Positions 62,991 through 64,000 of a DNA stretch of 64,000 nt are shown here, one piece after another. The stretch spans positions 59,136,919-59,200,918 of the forward strand of contig OY997652.1 of assembly GCA_963921795.1 (NCBI GenBank), given 5' to 3'. Origin of the DNA: Nannobrachium achirus (Eukaryota; Chordata; Actinopteri; Myctophiformes; Myctophidae). The number at the start of each line of letters is the position of its first letter. Positions within the stretch are counted from its first letter, which is position 1. The notes under the pieces are model-generated. The model did not search any database. It was not told the DNA's origin and was given only the letters and a program-made list of their open reading frames with translations. Position numbers and translations under genes: made by a program.

Positions 62991-64000
62991 TAATCCCATA
63001 ACATTGAGGCAGACGGGGAATCTCATCTTTAATGTCCATTATATCCAAACAACACTTTCAAAGGGGAGGATGGCAGTAGATTCTCGCTAATAAAACACAT
63101 GTTGAAAAGCAACGATCCGCCATTACACAACGGCATCTTGACGACGAGCGATTCCGGTGAATGACGTGATTACGTCAAACCGGAAGTGTTTACGCAATCG
63201 ACTTCTGGCCTTCAAAATAAGAGACTGGCCGCTTATGGAGAAAGCGAGAGGCACGCTGGACATTTTAATCTGTTAATTTCAGGAGCACAAAATGAGTTAA
63301 TATGCAAACCTACAAGTCTGAAGGACTGTGTTTGTTTTGTTTTGTCATGATGGGGCGCAAGGAAGGGTGACTTGCCTGCAATCAGCCTGTACTGTTGTCC
63401 AACTTTCACAACCACATCCATTGCTGCGATCAGAAAGGTGCTTGATTGTATAATATCCACGTGATTCCATGACTATTAGGAGTTCGGATCCCTGTTTTAT
63501 TATCTGGGTCCGGTTTGGTTTAGATTACCTCGGATTGTTTATCATCATAACAGTAGCCTAAACAGTGACGAGCGAACCAAGACAGACAGCGCTAGTGGAG
63601 TTCCCTCTTTCAGCTGTGAAAAGCTGGATATGTGCTTCGCCGTATGACGTTGCGTGTCGAGCATAGCAGACATGCAAGCTCACAAAGCTGCAAGCAGGGA
63701 CGTGCAGGGCCTCTGATTCGGCCCGGGAATAGAAATTGGAGAGGCCCTCATTGAGTGCGGCCAGTAGCCGCGCACCAGATTTTTTCACCTTCTGGATGCG
63801 CTGCGAGGCCCCAAATACTAACCGATGAGCGGTTACTTTTAGGTCTCGACATTTTTCTTGTATAAAGAGAGTCTAATAATGTTGAGGGAACATTATTTTT
63901 GGATGATCAATTTACAATCAACGGACCATTTTTCAAAGACATCTCATCATCATCCGGCAACTCAAACCTCCAGTGTCACCGTCTTCTAAACCTTATTTAT
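62991..64000. other. Unassigned, with a hAT-H end
   Basis: A half hairpin lies at 63663-63700 and a family H end ('cagggacgtgcagggcctct') at 63695-63790. No OLFM1 exon or other gene was recognised. Confidence 0.4.

Overview
This is eukaryotic nuclear DNA, almost certainly from a teleost fish. The evidence is long (AC)n and (TC)n microsatellites, fish-type tRNA-derived SINEs, many short non-autonomous DNA transposons, and one recognisable spliced vertebrate gene. That gene is olfactomedin-1 (noelin, OLFM1) on the minus strand. Its last three coding exons lie at 48407-48513, 41322-41677 and 40118-40436 and give 259 residues, covering the olfactomedin domain to the natural stop. The upstream exons (signal peptide, coiled coil) would lie at higher coordinates. 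I could not find them between 48514 and 64000, so they are probably outside the window.

Everything else looks like mobile-element debris or unique non-coding DNA. I use local letters for repeat families. hAT-like families have inverted ends and, where preserved, 8-bp target-site duplications (TSDs): A (263, 1778, 9636, 32557, 55199), B (49216, 52232), C (21003, 30832), F (5027, 29416, 37703, 41731, 42678), G (8846, 10545, 31962), H (51047), J (12025, 27606, 53230) and several singletons. A second group has TTAA-type ends (3211, 36867, 39687, 44702, 47770). Family R, with many 'atatggag' words, recurs six times.

Layout. 1-12 kb: hAT-A, F and G copies, SINEs and LINE scraps. 12-18 kb: one J element split by a 3.7-kb tandem-repeat block and further insertions. 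18-21 kb: mixed repeats, including an 81-bp perfect palindrome. 21.0-25.6 kb: a nested set in which a hAT-C element holds a D element, which holds a 3.84-kb element E carrying broken exon-like sequence resembling a cadherin with an EGF repeat. 25.6-38 kb: further hAT copies, a 17-bp-TSD SINE and a nearly identical 130-bp direct repeat. 38-48.5 kb: OLFM1 3' region and introns, with two large fold-back elements and a LINE tail at the last splice acceptor. 48.5-64 kb: probable OLFM1 upstream intron, with a hAT-H element between two 141-143-bp direct repeats and a repeat N split by two TSD-flanked insertions.

The most unusual pattern is a small hairpin. Its arm core is about 20 bp around AGATCTACAAGCTCACA, its total length is about 60-85 bp, and it occurs roughly 40 times, whole or as a half, inside at least six otherwise unrelated transposon families. 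I know of no named element with this behaviour, but I could not search any database.
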